This document shows, in pieces, positions 22,880-31,726 of a stretch of 64,000 bases of DNA. The translations under genes were made by a program, and so were the position numbers. The stretch covers positions 124,001-188,000 of the forward strand of contig NZ_QZXA01000010.1 in the NCBI RefSeq assembly GCF_003601985.1, given 5' to 3'. The stretch is from Mesorhizobium jarvisii (GTDB taxonomy: Bacteria > Pseudomonadota > Alphaproteobacteria > Rhizobiales > Rhizobiaceae). The notes under the pieces were generated by a model, which was given only the letters and a program-made list of their open reading frames with translations, was not told the DNA's origin and made no database searches. How positions within the stretch are numbered: the stretch's first letter is position 1; the number at the start of each line of letters is the position of its first letter.

Positions 22880-25420
22880 ATGGGCCTGAAAGACTGCCTG
22901 ATTTCCGCCGTCGAGCAGAAGGCGATCACGCGCGAGGAAGCGTCCTTCCTGTCGGATGAGTTCGACCAGCGCTTCGCGCAGCATCGGCTTTCCATGGGCG
23001 ACGATCTAGCGAAGGCCAAGGCGCGCAAGGATCTCGAAATCCAGCTGAAGGCGGAAGCGGCCGAGGCGCGCCGGCGGGCGGACCTGACCGAAGCGCGCCG
23101 CCTAGGCGTGAAGGGCTATCTGCAGGGCTATCGCGGCCGCGACGGCAAGGCGAACGTGTTCGAAGCGGCCATGGGGCTGTTGTCGCACTACGGCTTTCGC
23201 GGCGCGTCCAGTGTGCGCGGCAAGACCGAAGCCATCATCATCGGCGCGCAAAAGAACCTCGACAAAGTGATGTTTTCCTTTGAGCGCAAGGGCCTGCTGG
23301 GCAAGCGCGCCAACCGCGCGCTGCAGAGCGACGTGGTGAAAGAGCTGCACGGCGAGGCTGCGAACGACGCCACGGCCAAGTTTCTGGCAAAGTCGATTGG
23401 CCAAGTGTTCGAAGATCTCCGACAGCGCTTCAACGCCGCCGGCGGCGCCATCGGCAAGATCGAGAATTTCGGCCTTCCGCACATCCATGACCGGCTGAAG
23501 GTCAAAGCCGCCGGCCGCGATGCCTGGAAAGCTGAGATCCGCGGTTATCTCGACCCCAGCCGCATGACCAATCCGCTGACCGGTCAGGCCTTGACGCCGG
23601 CCGGCCTCGACCAGGCGCTTGACCATGTCTGGGAATCGATCGTTTCGAATGGCCGCGCTCATCTGCAGCCGTCCATGGTGCGTCGCGGGCAGGGCGCCAT
23701 TGCCTCGCAGCGGCAGGAGGAGCGTTTCCTCACCTTCCGCGACGCCGCCAGCTGGATGGAATACAACGCCAAATTCGGCAAGGGCGACGTGGTGCAGGCG
23801 ATCTTCAACCACGTCAACGGCATGGCCCGCGACATCGCGGCGATGGAAGTGCTGGGGCCGAACCCGGCCGCGATGGTCGAATACATGAAACAGGCCGTGG
23901 CGCTGGAAATCGGCAAGCTGGAAACCGGCAAGCCGACGCTGGCCAAGGGCGCCACCATCTTCAAGGACAGTCAGGCCAAGGTGGCCGAGTATCGCATTGA
24001 CAGCCTCTGGCAGGCCTTGCGCGGCCGGCCGGAAGTGGCGAGCGGTGCCGCGCGCACCACATCCAACATCAAGAACGTGCTGACCGGCACCCAGCTGGGC
24101 AGCACGGTGTTTCTTGCCGCCGCCACCGATCCTTTCGTGGCGCGAGCCGCGCGCAAGCTCGCCGGCCTGCCGGTCACCGGCACCATCATGGACATGGTCA
24201 AGATGGTCTCGAAAGGCAACCGCGAAGACATCATCAGCTCTGGCGTGATGTGGGAAGAATATTTGCACGTCATGAACGATGAGCTGCGCTTTGCCGGGCC
24301 GGCGGTTGGCTCCGACTGGTCGCGCTGGATAGCCGATCGTGGCGTGACCTTCTCCGGCCTGCAGCCGCTGACGGTCGGCCGCAAGCTCCTCGAGGCGCGC
24401 GCCTGGCAGAAGACGGTGGCCGACAATGCGGCCAAGACCTTCGACAAACTCGACCCGCGCTTCCGCACGGCTCTGGAAGGCTTTGGCGTCACGCCGGCGC
24501 ATTGGGACATCTGGCGCCAGGCGAAAGACCCGGCCGGCTTTGTCACGCCGCGCCAGATCGAGCTGAATGGCGGCGCCGTGCAATATCTCGACATGCGCAC
24601 GGCCGCGCCGCACGACATCGCCGCCGAGGCTAAAGCCTTGGCGCATCGCGACGCCTCCGAAAAGCTGGCCGAGGTCATCAATAGCTGGTCGGAGCGGTCG
24701 GTGCCGGCGGGCACGCCGAACGCCCGTTCGCTGCTGACCGGCAAGGCCGAGCGCGGCACGTTCGGCGGCGAGCTGTTGGACTTCCTGCTGCAATACAAGA
24801 GCTTTGGCCTGTCGTTCACCGCGCTTCAACTTGAGGCGATCGGCGAAATGGCGGCGACGCGCGGCGGGGGCACCGGCTTTCGCCGCTCAGGCATGGCCTA
24901 TTTCGCGCCGATGGCCATCATGCTGACGCTGGGCGGCGCGGCCTATCTGCAGATCAAGAGCCTGCTCGACTTCAAGAAGCCCGAGGACATGAACCCGGCC
25001 ACCAATCCGGCGTTCTGGCTGAAGGCCGGCTTTCAGGGCGGCGGCTTCGGCCTGTTCGGCGATTTCGTCAAGTCGACGGAAAACCGGTTCGGCCAGTCGT
25101 TTCAGGAATCGATCATGGGGCCCGGCCTTGCCTTCGTAGGCGACACGGCCGGCCTGGTGCTGGGGAATCTGCAGCAGGCGGCCGCCGGCGAGAAGGTCAA
25201 CCCCGGCCGAGCGGCGCGCAAATACCTGCAGCGCTACACCCCGATCGTCGCCTCGAACTGGCTGACGCGCGGGATCTACAACCGCCTGGTGCTCGACAAT
25301 CTGCAATGGCTGACCGACCCGGAGGCCGACAAGAGTTTCAAGGCGCAGATCGGCCGGGCGAAGAAGGCCGGCACGCCGTACATGATCGCGCCCGGTCAGC
25401 TCACGCCGCCAGGGCGCTAG
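22880..25420 (+). CDS. Large internal virion protein, T7 gp16-like
   Basis: 846 residues from the ATG at 22880, which has AAGG and GAGG upstream; an in-frame codon at 22856 would overlap the previous gene more deeply. The protein is long, helical and charged (MSFSFERKG-like segments, GDVVQAIFNHVNGMARDIAA at about 310), with one predicted membrane helix near residues 674-695 (MAIMLTLGGAAYLQI). The C-terminus TPIVASNWLTRGIYNRLVLD is typical of the last ejection protein in such phages. It would form the inner-membrane end of the DNA conduit. Confidence 0.72.
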   Translation: MGLKDCLISAVEQKAITREEASFLSDEFDQRFAQHRLSMGDDLAKAKARKDLEIQLKAEAAEARRRADLTEARRLGVKGYLQGYRGRDGKANVFEAAMGLLSHYGFRGASSVRGKTEAIIIGAQKNLDKVMFSFERKGLLGKRANRALQSDVVKELHGEAANDATAKFLAKSIGQVFEDLRQRFNAAGGAIGKIENFGLPHIHDRLKVKAAGRDAWKAEIRGYLDPSRMTNPLTGQALTPAGLDQALDHVWESIVSNGRAHLQPSMVRRGQGAIASQRQEERFLTFRDAASWMEYNAKFGKGDVVQAIFNHVNGMARDIAAMEVLGPNPAAMVEYMKQAVALEIGKLETGKPTLAKGATIFKDSQAKVAEYRIDSLWQALRGRPEVASGAARTTSNIKNVLTGTQLGSTVFLAAATDPFVARAARKLAGLPVTGTIMDMVKMVSKGNREDIISSGVMWEEYLHVMNDELRFAGPAVGSDWSRWIADRGVTFSGLQPLTVGRKLLEARAWQKTVADNAAKTFDKLDPRFRTALEGFGVTPAHWDIWRQAKDPAGFVTPRQIELNGGAVQYLDMRTAAPHDIAAEAKALAHRDASEKLAEVINSWSERSVPAGTPNARSLLTGKAERGTFGGELLDFLLQYKSFGLSFTALQLEAIGEMAATRGGGTGFRRSGMAYFAPMAIMLTLGGAAYLQIKSLLDFKKPEDMNPATNPAFWLKAGFQGGGFGLFGDFVKSTENRFGQSFQESIMGPGLAFVGDTAGLVLGNLQQAAAGEKVNPGRAARKYLQRYTPIVASNWLTRGIYNRLVLDNLQWLTDPEADKSFKAQIGRAKKAGTPYMIAPGQLTPPGR

Positions 25421-25479
25421 CCCCATTTGACACTTGCGCGCGCGGCCCATGCTGCAGCCTCCAATAGCGAGGACTGCCC

Positions 25480-27813
25480 ATGGCCGCGACCCCTTACATT
25501 CTGCCGCGTGAAACCCGTGAATCCGCCATTCTGGTCGGCAACGGCACGGCCGGGCCTTATGCCCCGTCGCCTTACAGGATCTTCGACATCGCCGATGTGA
25601 AGGTGTTTGCCAAGGCATTTGGGGAAACGGTGTTCAGCGACGTGACGGCGGGCTGCACCATCGCCAAGGTCGACCCTGCCAGCGCCTACGATTTCTTCAC
25701 GGTGACGTTCGGCGCGGCCGTGCCGGCGTCGACCGCCTGGTACCACCAGGCGCGCCGCGTTGCCAACCGATCGGTGGCGGTGACCAGGGGCGGCACGCTC
25801 GACTCCAACCAGTTGGAACAGGAACTGTCGAAAGAGGCCAGCGTCGAAAGCGAGGTGCGGCGGGATATTGATCGGGCTGCGAGTTTCCCGCGCGATTTTG
25901 TCGGTCAGACCGGATTGCCGCCGGCAGAGGCGGGCAAGGTCCTGGCTTGGAATGACGACGGCGACCGGCTCGTGAACAAGAGCCCCGTCGATCTTCCCGT
26001 CGATGCGATCGTCGGCGCCGCCGGACTAACTGTTATCGGCAAAAACACAGTCCCGGAAATCCGCGATTTTCTCGATACGCCGGCGTACGTCGCCAGTCGA
26101 GCCGAGCTTGCAGCGCTCGACGGGGCAAAGGACAAGGTTGCGATCATCTGGAACGAGGGCGGGCGCAACGGTCGTTTCGTGTTCTCATCGAGCAATCTGT
26201 CGACTCCGGTCACGGCGGACACGGCGCAGGGCATCTATGTGGCCCCGGCCAGCGCGCCTACGGGCGCGAGTGGCGCGTGGGTGCGGCAGAACGATGGGGT
26301 TGCCAATGCAGCATGGTACGGGCTCGACCGCAGCAACACGGCGGCTGCGAACACCGCCGCCCTAACCGCTGCGATGAATTTTGTTATCGCCCGCATAGGA
26401 GCGCTTCGGATACCGGGAGGCGACTACGACCTGAATGCAATTTCGGTCAACATGACCGTGTCGGGCCAAGCTCTCCACGTCACCGGCGACGGTGCCGGCG
26501 AAACCAACCTTCGGTGGAATGGGACGGACGGGATCGTTATCACGACGTCTGGTCCCCGGTCGTGGGTCGGCGGCTCTGGAAACGCAGTCACGTTTCACCG
26601 CCTAGGCCTCGTCAACACCGCAACAACTGGCGCTGCTGGCAGGGCTCTGTCGCTCGATGGCACATCGGCCGGCAACTTCTTCAATCCTGCGCTCGTTGTC
26701 AGTGAATGCTCAATCAGGTCGACAACCGTCAACGCTTCTTGGGCGAAGGGCGTAGAGCTCACCTCTGTCGGCTCTGCGACTATCGAAAAGACCTTCTGGT
26801 ATGGAGCTCAAGCGAACAACACGCTTGGCATATTCGTCGATCTCATCGCCTCCGCTGGACATGATGCCTCGCCCTACCATATCCGGGGCTGCGAAGGTTA
26901 TTTCTGTGGAACCTTCATCCGTGCCGGCTCCTATATCGAAGGCGTCCACGTCACCGACTGCGACTTTGTCGGGGGGTATTACGGCATTGACTGGGATGCT
27001 ACCGTCAGTGGCGGTGAAGCGCAGCTTTGCATGGTCGGTACGCACATCAACGTGCATACTCGGGCCGTTCGTCTGAACCTCGTCGAGTGGAGCCAGATCA
27101 CCGGCTGCTTGCTGTGGACTGACACCGTTGGCGGCACTGTCGTCGAGTTGATTGACAGCTCGTCCACGACTATCACCGGCAACTCTATTGCGCCGCAAGG
27201 CTTGAACAGCATCTGCATTGATGTGAAGGCCAACACTTGGAACGCAGCTACCTTTGATACACGTAGGTCGACGATCGTTGGCAACGTGTTCGAGGTCGGC
27301 GGGACTGACCCGGCTTTGGCCGTTAACCTTGCTGCAAACGTCCGTGGCTTCACGGTCGCTAACAACCCGTGCGACACCCTGCTTACCGAGTGCAGCGATC
27401 CCTCCTACGCCAACAACGTCCACTGGACACGTGATGCAGCATGGACGCCTATAGTCACCGGAGCCACCACCGCAGGGGCGGCGACTGGTGCCACCGTGGC
27501 AGGCCGCAAGCGTCGCCGTGGCAACAAGATCGAGTTTAGCTGCAACATCGCCTACACCGGGCATTCCGGTACGGGACCGATGCAGGTGAACATGCCGGAC
27601 ACCGCTTCGGTGGCCAATGGCATCGGCAATGCCCTGTCTGTGTACTGTGCGGGCGCAGGTGCGGTCTTCACAGGCGCACCACAGGCTCTAATCGGCAGCG
27701 GTGGCACCAACATCCTGCTCCGCCAAGCCGTATCGGGGACTGCCGCGACTTCCATCAACATCACCAACGGTGCCCTGACGATGGTGATCAGCGGCGAGTA
27801 TGCCGTTGGCTGA
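25480..27813 (+). CDS. Tailspike / tail fibre with beta-helix receptor-binding domain
   Basis: 777 residues. Residues 1-130 are a T7 gp17-like head-binding region (YRIFDIADVKVFAKAFGETV; FFTVTFGAAVPASTAWYHQA) followed by a short coiled segment. Residues 290-650 are a pectate-lyase-like right-handed beta-helix, with repeated strands such as TIEKTFWYGAQANN and ITGNSIAPQGLNSICIDVKA. Residues 670-777 form a beta-rich tip. Such spikes bind and often cleave surface polysaccharide. The last 126 bases run antisense to the acyltransferase gene. Codon use is less GC-rich than the structural genes, as expected of a swapped receptor-binding gene. Confidence 0.85.
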   Translation: MAATPYILPRETRESAILVGNGTAGPYAPSPYRIFDIADVKVFAKAFGETVFSDVTAGCTIAKVDPASAYDFFTVTFGAAVPASTAWYHQARRVANRSVAVTRGGTLDSNQLEQELSKEASVESEVRRDIDRAASFPRDFVGQTGLPPAEAGKVLAWNDDGDRLVNKSPVDLPVDAIVGAAGLTVIGKNTVPEIRDFLDTPAYVASRAELAALDGAKDKVAIIWNEGGRNGRFVFSSSNLSTPVTADTAQGIYVAPASAPTGASGAWVRQNDGVANAAWYGLDRSNTAAANTAALTAAMNFVIARIGALRIPGGDYDLNAISVNMTVSGQALHVTGDGAGETNLRWNGTDGIVITTSGPRSWVGGSGNAVTFHRLGLVNTATTGAAGRALSLDGTSAGNFFNPALVVSECSIRSTTVNASWAKGVELTSVGSATIEKTFWYGAQANNTLGIFVDLIASAGHDASPYHIRGCEGYFCGTFIRAGSYIEGVHVTDCDFVGGYYGIDWDATVSGGEAQLCMVGTHINVHTRAVRLNLVEWSQITGCLLWTDTVGGTVVELIDSSSTTITGNSIAPQGLNSICIDVKANTWNAATFDTRRSTIVGNVFEVGGTDPALAVNLAANVRGFTVANNPCDTLLTECSDPSYANNVHWTRDAAWTPIVTGATTAGAATGATVAGRKRRRGNKIEFSCNIAYTGHSGTGPMQVNMPDTASVANGIGNALSVYCAGAGAVFTGAPQALIGSGGTNILLRQAVSGTAATSINITNGALTMVISGEYAVG

Positions 27814-28848
27814 CGGAGTGCGGGCAGCTTTTGATATCAATCGCCGCGCCGGGTTTTCCAACAGCCTGAAAGAAAGCCACGCAACGGCGGTGGTGCCGAC
27901 GAGCGCGACGCAAATGAACAGGAGCGGGCTCGTCACGTAGATGGGTAACTGCCGAAAAACGAAATGAACCGGCATGTGCAGTAGATAGACCGAATAGCTG
28001 ATCATCCCGGCGAAGGCGGCGGGCCGGCTTCCTAGTATGATAGCGGCCCAGCGCGAATTGATGACGAGCAGGACAGCTGTCGGCGCCAAAACCAGATAGA
28101 CGGGCGACCCCCACAATCCGGTAGGTCTGAAACCCATAGCCTTGGCCAGATCGGGCATGGCGAGCATTAGCGCCATGAACGCCGGAATGATCAGAAACTC
28201 GACAAGGCGCGAGTATGGGATCGTGACCACGGAGAGCAAAAGTCCGGCAGCGAAGTACGGAAAATAGAAGTGAAACAAGGCTGGAGCGGTTATCCACCCC
28301 GTCGGGATCACGGCGCCGACGATCAGCAGAAGGAGGGTTGCTGCGTTGCCGTACTTGCTGAATGCCCACCAGATGAGGGGGAACAGGGCATAGAATTGCA
28401 CTTCGACGGGAACCGTCCAAAGCACGTTGTCTCCACCGTGCCAGAAAAGCATGAAATGCCATAAAGGGTCGACGTAATAAAGCGGCCAGACGCCGCCTCT
28501 AGTTAAGAGCAGAGCAAAGCTCGCTAGCACGATCAAGTAGTAAAGCGGCACCACGCGGGCGATGCGCTTGACGTAGAAGGCGCGCACACTCTCCTTGTTG
28601 AAGGGCGTTTGCATGTACAATTCGCCCATGAGAAAGCCCGATATCACGAAGAACAGCATCACGCCGACCTGACCGGCCAGCGTAAAGTAGCCGAAGATTT
28701 CCTGACCCGGATAGCGTGAGCCCGGGTTGGCTGATCCAAGGTAGTGGGAAATGACGACCAGATAGGCCGCGACGCCTCGAAGCCCGTCGAGTGCCGCGTA
28801 CCGCTGGATTGCCATGGCCGGGGATTCGACTTCGACTGCTTTCAGCAT
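27688..28848 (-). CDS. Surface polysaccharide O-acyltransferase (acyltransferase 3 family) carried by the prophage
   Basis: 386 residues with about ten membrane helices. DGLRGVAAYLVVISHYLG near the start is the family's conserved helix with its catalytic histidine, followed by FFVISGFLMGELY and SYSVYLLHMPVHFVF. The family transfers acetyl or other acyl groups to O-antigen, capsule or exopolysaccharide. It is on the minus strand between tailspike and lysis genes, lower in GC than its neighbours, and its last about 42 codons (after ENPARRLISKA, where homologues usually stop) run antisense into the tailspike gene. This is the place and orientation of a lysogenic-conversion gene. Confidence 0.85.
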   Translation of the reverse strand: MLKAVEVESPAMAIQRYAALDGLRGVAAYLVVISHYLGSANPGSRYPGQEIFGYFTLAGQVGVMLFFVISGFLMGELYMQTPFNKESVRAFYVKRIARVVPLYYLIVLASFALLLTRGGVWPLYYVDPLWHFMLFWHGGDNVLWTVPVEVQFYALFPLIWWAFSKYGNAATLLLLIVGAVIPTGWITAPALFHFYFPYFAAGLLLSVVTIPYSRLVEFLIIPAFMALMLAMPDLAKAMGFRPTGLWGSPVYLVLAPTAVLLVINSRWAAIILGSRPAAFAGMISYSVYLLHMPVHFVFRQLPIYVTSPLLFICVALVGTTAVAWLSFRLLENPARRLISKAARTPSANGILAADHHRQGTVGDVDGSRGSPRYGLAEQDVGATAAD

Positions 28849-29091
28849 CGTCGGTCTCAGTTCTGCGAGTTTTCATTTCTTACGCGTTATTTTATCCGAC
28901 ACTAATATCAAATCCCGGCCAAGATAATGCGCAAGCTGATAGCGCGGCTTCTGTTGTTATGCAATTGGGCCACGGCGATCTATTCGAGCAACCTTTTCAC
29001 CTCTATGGCTTTCCATTCCCGCTAGCCAGCGCAGTTGACGGCCTCGTGCGAGCCTTAGCCTCCGCTCACCAACCAACGAAGTGGGCGAGCT

Positions 29092-29925
29092 ATGGCAAAG
29101 GGCAAGGCACAGGATCTGTTTCGTTCGAAGGCGCCGTGGGTGATGGCGCTTTTCATGCGCGACTTTCAGCTGCAGCTGGATGACGCGGCGGCCATTCTCG
29201 GCAATATCGGCCATGAATGCGCCGGCTTCACCGCAATGCAGGAGATCAAGCCGACCGTGCCGTCTTCGCGCGGTGGCTTCGGCTGGGCGATGTTCACCGG
29301 CCCGCGCCGGCGCAAGTTCGAGGCCTATTGCAAGCGCAACGGCTTCAACCCCGCCAGCGACCAGGCCAATTTCGGCTACATGTGGTCCGAGCTGAAAGGG
29401 CCGGAGCGCGCGGCGATCGGCAAGCTGGTGGCGGCCAAGGGGCTCGCCGCCAAGGTCAAGGCTTTCGAGCTGGCCTATGAGCGGGCCGGCGCGAAACACT
29501 ATCCCAGCCGCAACCAGTGGGCGGCCGTGGCACTCGATGCCTGGCACGAGGCCGGCGGCAGTCCGACGTTGCCCGCATGGGCCTTCCCGGCCGCAGAGAA
29601 GCCCGCCAGCGCGCAAGAGCCTGTTCCGGCGGCGCCGGAGCCGGCGCCGGCGACGAAGCCCGCTCCTTTGGCCCCGCCCGAAGTCGTGGAAAAGCCTGTC
29701 GTTGCCGACCCCGGCGAGCTGCACAAGCCGGTGACTAAAACCAAGACGTTCTGGACGTGGCTGCTGACGATCCTGGGCGCGCCGCTCGCGGCGTTCGGCG
29801 GGCTCGATTTCCGCGTGCAGCTGGTGATCATCGGCCTGATCGTGGCGTTCGGGATCTACGGCATTGCCCGGCGCGCCCAGCTAGCCCAGGCGGTGCGGGA
29901 TCTGTGCTCGAGTATCGAGGGATGA
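29092..29925 (+). CDS. Endolysin (lysozyme-like) with C-terminal transmembrane hairpin
   Basis: 277 residues. The catalytic domain (about 14-165) contains ILGNIGHECAGFTAMQEIKP with candidate catalytic Glu42, then GGFGWAMFTGPRRRKFEAYC and GFNPASDQANFGYMWSELKG, as in phage tail-lysozyme-type muramidases. A Pro/Ala linker (190-220) leads to two predicted membrane helices around 222-262 (FWTWLLTILGAPLAAF; VQLVIIGLIVAFGIYG). The enzyme would cleave peptidoglycan at lysis; the membrane anchor suggests a controlled-release or pinholin-type scheme. The stop overlaps the Rz-like start (ATGA). Confidence 0.8.
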   Translation: MAKGKAQDLFRSKAPWVMALFMRDFQLQLDDAAAILGNIGHECAGFTAMQEIKPTVPSSRGGFGWAMFTGPRRRKFEAYCKRNGFNPASDQANFGYMWSELKGPERAAIGKLVAAKGLAAKVKAFELAYERAGAKHYPSRNQWAAVALDAWHEAGGSPTLPAWAFPAAEKPASAQEPVPAAPEPAPATKPAPLAPPEVVEKPVVADPGELHKPVTKTKTFWTWLLTILGAPLAAFGGLDFRVQLVIIGLIVAFGIYGIARRAQLAQAVRDLCSSIEG

Positions 29926-30212
29926 TCGCGGCGCTGTTCAAGGCGGCGCTGTCGCCGGCAGGGAAGGCGCTGGGCGCGCTTCTCCTTGCCGGCAGCTTGC
30001 TGGGCGGGCTTTACGCATTCGCCTATTCCAGCGGCCGCGCCGCCGGCCGCGTCGAGCAGCTGCAGGACACGGTCGCGGCTTACGAGAAACGGACGGGGAT
30101 CGACAATGAAACGGACAGTCTTGGCAGGGTTGATCTGTGCGTTGAGCTTGGCGGGTTGCGCGACGAGTGCGAGCAACTGCGCGGGCTGGACGCCGCCGCC
30201 CAACGCCAATAA
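29922..30212 (+). CDS. Inner-membrane spanin, Rz-like
   Basis: 96 residues starting inside the endolysin stop. An N-terminal membrane helix (ALGALLLAGSLLGGLYAFAY) is followed by a periplasmic coiled coil (GRVEQLQDTVAAYEKR; LGGLRDECEQLRGLDAAAQR). Length and topology are those of Rz-type i-spanins that bridge to Rz1 to fuse the membranes at lysis. A lipoprotein gene is nested in its 3' half in another frame, the classical Rz/Rz1 arrangement. Confidence 0.8.
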   Translation: MIAALFKAALSPAGKALGALLLAGSLLGGLYAFAYSSGRAAGRVEQLQDTVAAYEKRTGIDNETDSLGRVDLCVELGGLRDECEQLRGLDAAAQRQ

Positions 30213-30306
30213 CCCGGCGCGCCTGGCGGCCGAGGAAGAACCTTTATCGCGGTGGGTCGTTTCAACTAGGCGCTACGGTGCCGCGCAAGGCTGCTGGAAG
30301 ACTTGA
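30106..30306 (+). CDS. Outer-membrane spanin lipoprotein, Rz1-like (nested)
   Basis: 66 residues in a different frame, beginning within the Rz-like gene and extending 94 bases past it. The signal peptide MKRTVLAGLICALSLAGCAT ends with a clear lipobox LAGC. The mature part is short, with a Pro-rich start (GWTPPPNANNPARL) and a GAAQGCW ending usual for Rz1-like spanins. It would be lipidated at Cys18 and anchored in the outer membrane, pairing with the Rz-like protein. Confidence 0.82.
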   Translation: MKRTVLAGLICALSLAGCATSASNCAGWTPPPNANNPARLAAEEEPLSRWVVSTRRYGAAQGCWKT

Positions 30307-30309
30307 GCG

Positions 30310-30636
30310 ATGAGTGGCAGTGATATCGCAGCTTTGATCGGCATCGCCGGCACCATTGTCGGCATCATCGTGGCGATCGTCGCATCGCACCGCACCACGG
30401 GCGACAAGATCCAGAAGGGGGATGATGCGCTGCATGAGCGCATCAACCGCGTGCGCGACGAATATGTGCGCCGCGTCGACCTCGACAGCCACATGAGCCG
30501 CATCGAAACCAATGTGAAGGAATTGCGCGAGGAAGGCCGCGAAGGCACCCGCGAAATCAATCGCCGGCTCGACCAGGTGCTGACCACCCTGCAGCCGCAA
30601 ATGGGGCCGCCGCCGCCGTCACGGCGCCGGTCATGA
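30310..30636 (+). CDS. Small membrane coiled-coil protein at the end of the lysis cassette
   Basis: 108 residues, one N-terminal membrane helix (IAALIGIAGTIVGIIVAIVA) and a long charged coiled coil (IQKGDDALHERINRVRDEYV; HMSRIETNVKELREEGREGT), ending in a Pro/Arg tail. It starts 3 bases after the Rz1 stop. Similar short proteins end the lysis block of several rhizobial phages. It could be a holin, a lysis regulator or unrelated; one helix and no other holin candidate make a lysis role reasonable but unproven. Confidence 0.6.
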   Translation: MSGSDIAALIGIAGTIVGIIVAIVASHRTTGDKIQKGDDALHERINRVRDEYVRRVDLDSHMSRIETNVKELREEGREGTREINRRLDQVLTTLQPQMGPPPPSRRRS

Positions 30637-30705
30637 TGCGACAAGACCGTGCGGCAAACGCGGCGGCAAATTTGTAAGCCATTGATTTTGCTTATATATT
30701 GACGA

Positions 30706-30751
30706 ACTTTTAATCAGTAGGTCATGGGTTCGAATCCCATCGCGCTCACCA
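30706..30751 (+). other. attR: duplicated 3' half of a tRNA-Lys gene
   Basis: The 46 bases from ACTTTTAATCAG to CACCA are the anticodon loop (CTTTTAA, anticodon TTT), the 3' anticodon strand TCAG, a complete T-arm (ATGGG/CCCAT around TTCGAAT), the acceptor strand CGCGCTC, discriminator A and CCA. The 5' half (D-arm, GAGCGCG acceptor strand) is absent and the bases before 30706 do not pair. This is what tRNA-targeted integration leaves at the distal end of a prophage; the intact tRNA-Lys should be at the other end. Confidence 0.85.
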
Positions 30752-30786
30752 TTGTTTCATGCACAGGCAATCGTCGAGACCCTTGG

Positions 30787-31614
30787 CTAGGCCCGGGAAG
30801 GCAGACGCTGGACTTTCCGCGGCGCGTGAGTTCGGTCGCCTTCCGACATCAGTCGCTGCGCGACCGGCTGTACATTTTCCTTGTAGGTGATGCATCTGTC
30901 GTAGACTTTGTTCGCCACCCGCTCTTTGCCGATGCGCTCCCAGTCCGGCGTCCACGGCGCATCCCAGTCAAAGTGCTGCGAGATGAGAAGTTCCCGGTCG
31001 AAGCACTGCGGGTCCCGATCCAGAATCTGGCGGGCTTCATCCGCCAATGGCGTGTAGGCTTTGACCGCAGCCATCTTTCTGGCGCGCGCAGCCGAATCCA
31101 GTTGGATTTCCACCTCGACAGCCCCTGGCACGTTGGGAACCGCGGCGGAACAAAGCTGCTTGCGAGCCGGCCTTTGCAGCAGCCGGTTGACGGCATTGCC
31201 GAATGCATAGGCCAGATCGTGCATTGGATTGTAGCCATCGACGGCGTCCGAGACGATCTGCACGTCCTGCATATCAGACAGATCGGCATGGATCCTCGCC
31301 AGCACATCGGCAAAGAAGCCGCTGTCTCCAGCCAACAGCGCCTTGTACCAGACGGCATCAGGCATATCGCCGAACATCGCGCCGGCGGTTGCACCGGCAG
31401 CTTCCACGAGGTCGCGTGAATATTGGGTTCTGGCAGAATGGCGTCCGCCCGAACCATCCGTCAAAAGGTAGATTCGCGGTTTGCTCAGCTCAATCCAATG
31501 ATGAATCCTAAGCTCATGCCCTGGATGCGCAAGGATCAGCACATGTTGTAATTTTTCGGGCAAACAACGGCTCCAATCCAGGCTTTGGCATATATCTGTG
31601 TTTTTCAATTGCAT
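30787..31614 (-). CDS. PIG-L/LmbE-like protein with altered metal motif
   Basis: 275 residues from the ATG at 31614; the frame opens further back to a TTG at 31668. The start HVLILAHPGHELRIHHWI corresponds to the first strand and HPDDE motif of PIG-L de-N-acetylases, but reads HPGHE: the base Asp is Gly and the second Asp is His. A later DGYNPMHDLAYAFGNAV could give the third ligand. The family removes acetyl groups from GlcNAc conjugates in envelope or natural-product pathways. It is divergent from a glycosyltransferase, so a joint role in surface glycan synthesis is likely. Activity is uncertain because of the motif change. Confidence 0.5.
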   Translation of the reverse strand: MQLKNTDICQSLDWSRCLPEKLQHVLILAHPGHELRIHHWIELSKPRIYLLTDGSGGRHSARTQYSRDLVEAAGATAGAMFGDMPDAVWYKALLAGDSGFFADVLARIHADLSDMQDVQIVSDAVDGYNPMHDLAYAFGNAVNRLLQRPARKQLCSAAVPNVPGAVEVEIQLDSAARARKMAAVKAYTPLADEARQILDRDPQCFDRELLISQHFDWDAPWTPDWERIGKERVANKVYDRCITYKENVQPVAQRLMSEGDRTHAPRKVQRLPSRA

Positions 31615-31726
31615 CCAAGGCGATCGGCCGTCAAAGGCTTCCCAACACTGGAGCAGGCGCCGAGGCAAATTTTGTACAAACTTGTCTGGTCGATGCCTTC
31701 AAACTAAGAACGCTGCCTAGCATCTG

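Noticed and set aside
25480..27813. A diversity-generating retroelement acting on the tailspike, as in phage BPP-1
   Set aside because: No reverse transcriptase gene and no template repeat near the tailspike were seen in the window.
28927..29025. 32-codon frame (MRKLIARLLLLCNWATAIYS...) before the endolysin
   Set aside because: No Shine-Dalgarno and a single hydrophobic stretch; too short to support as a holin.
30706..30751. A functional tRNA-Lys gene
   Set aside because: Only the 3' half is present; the 5' acceptor strand and D-arm are missing.
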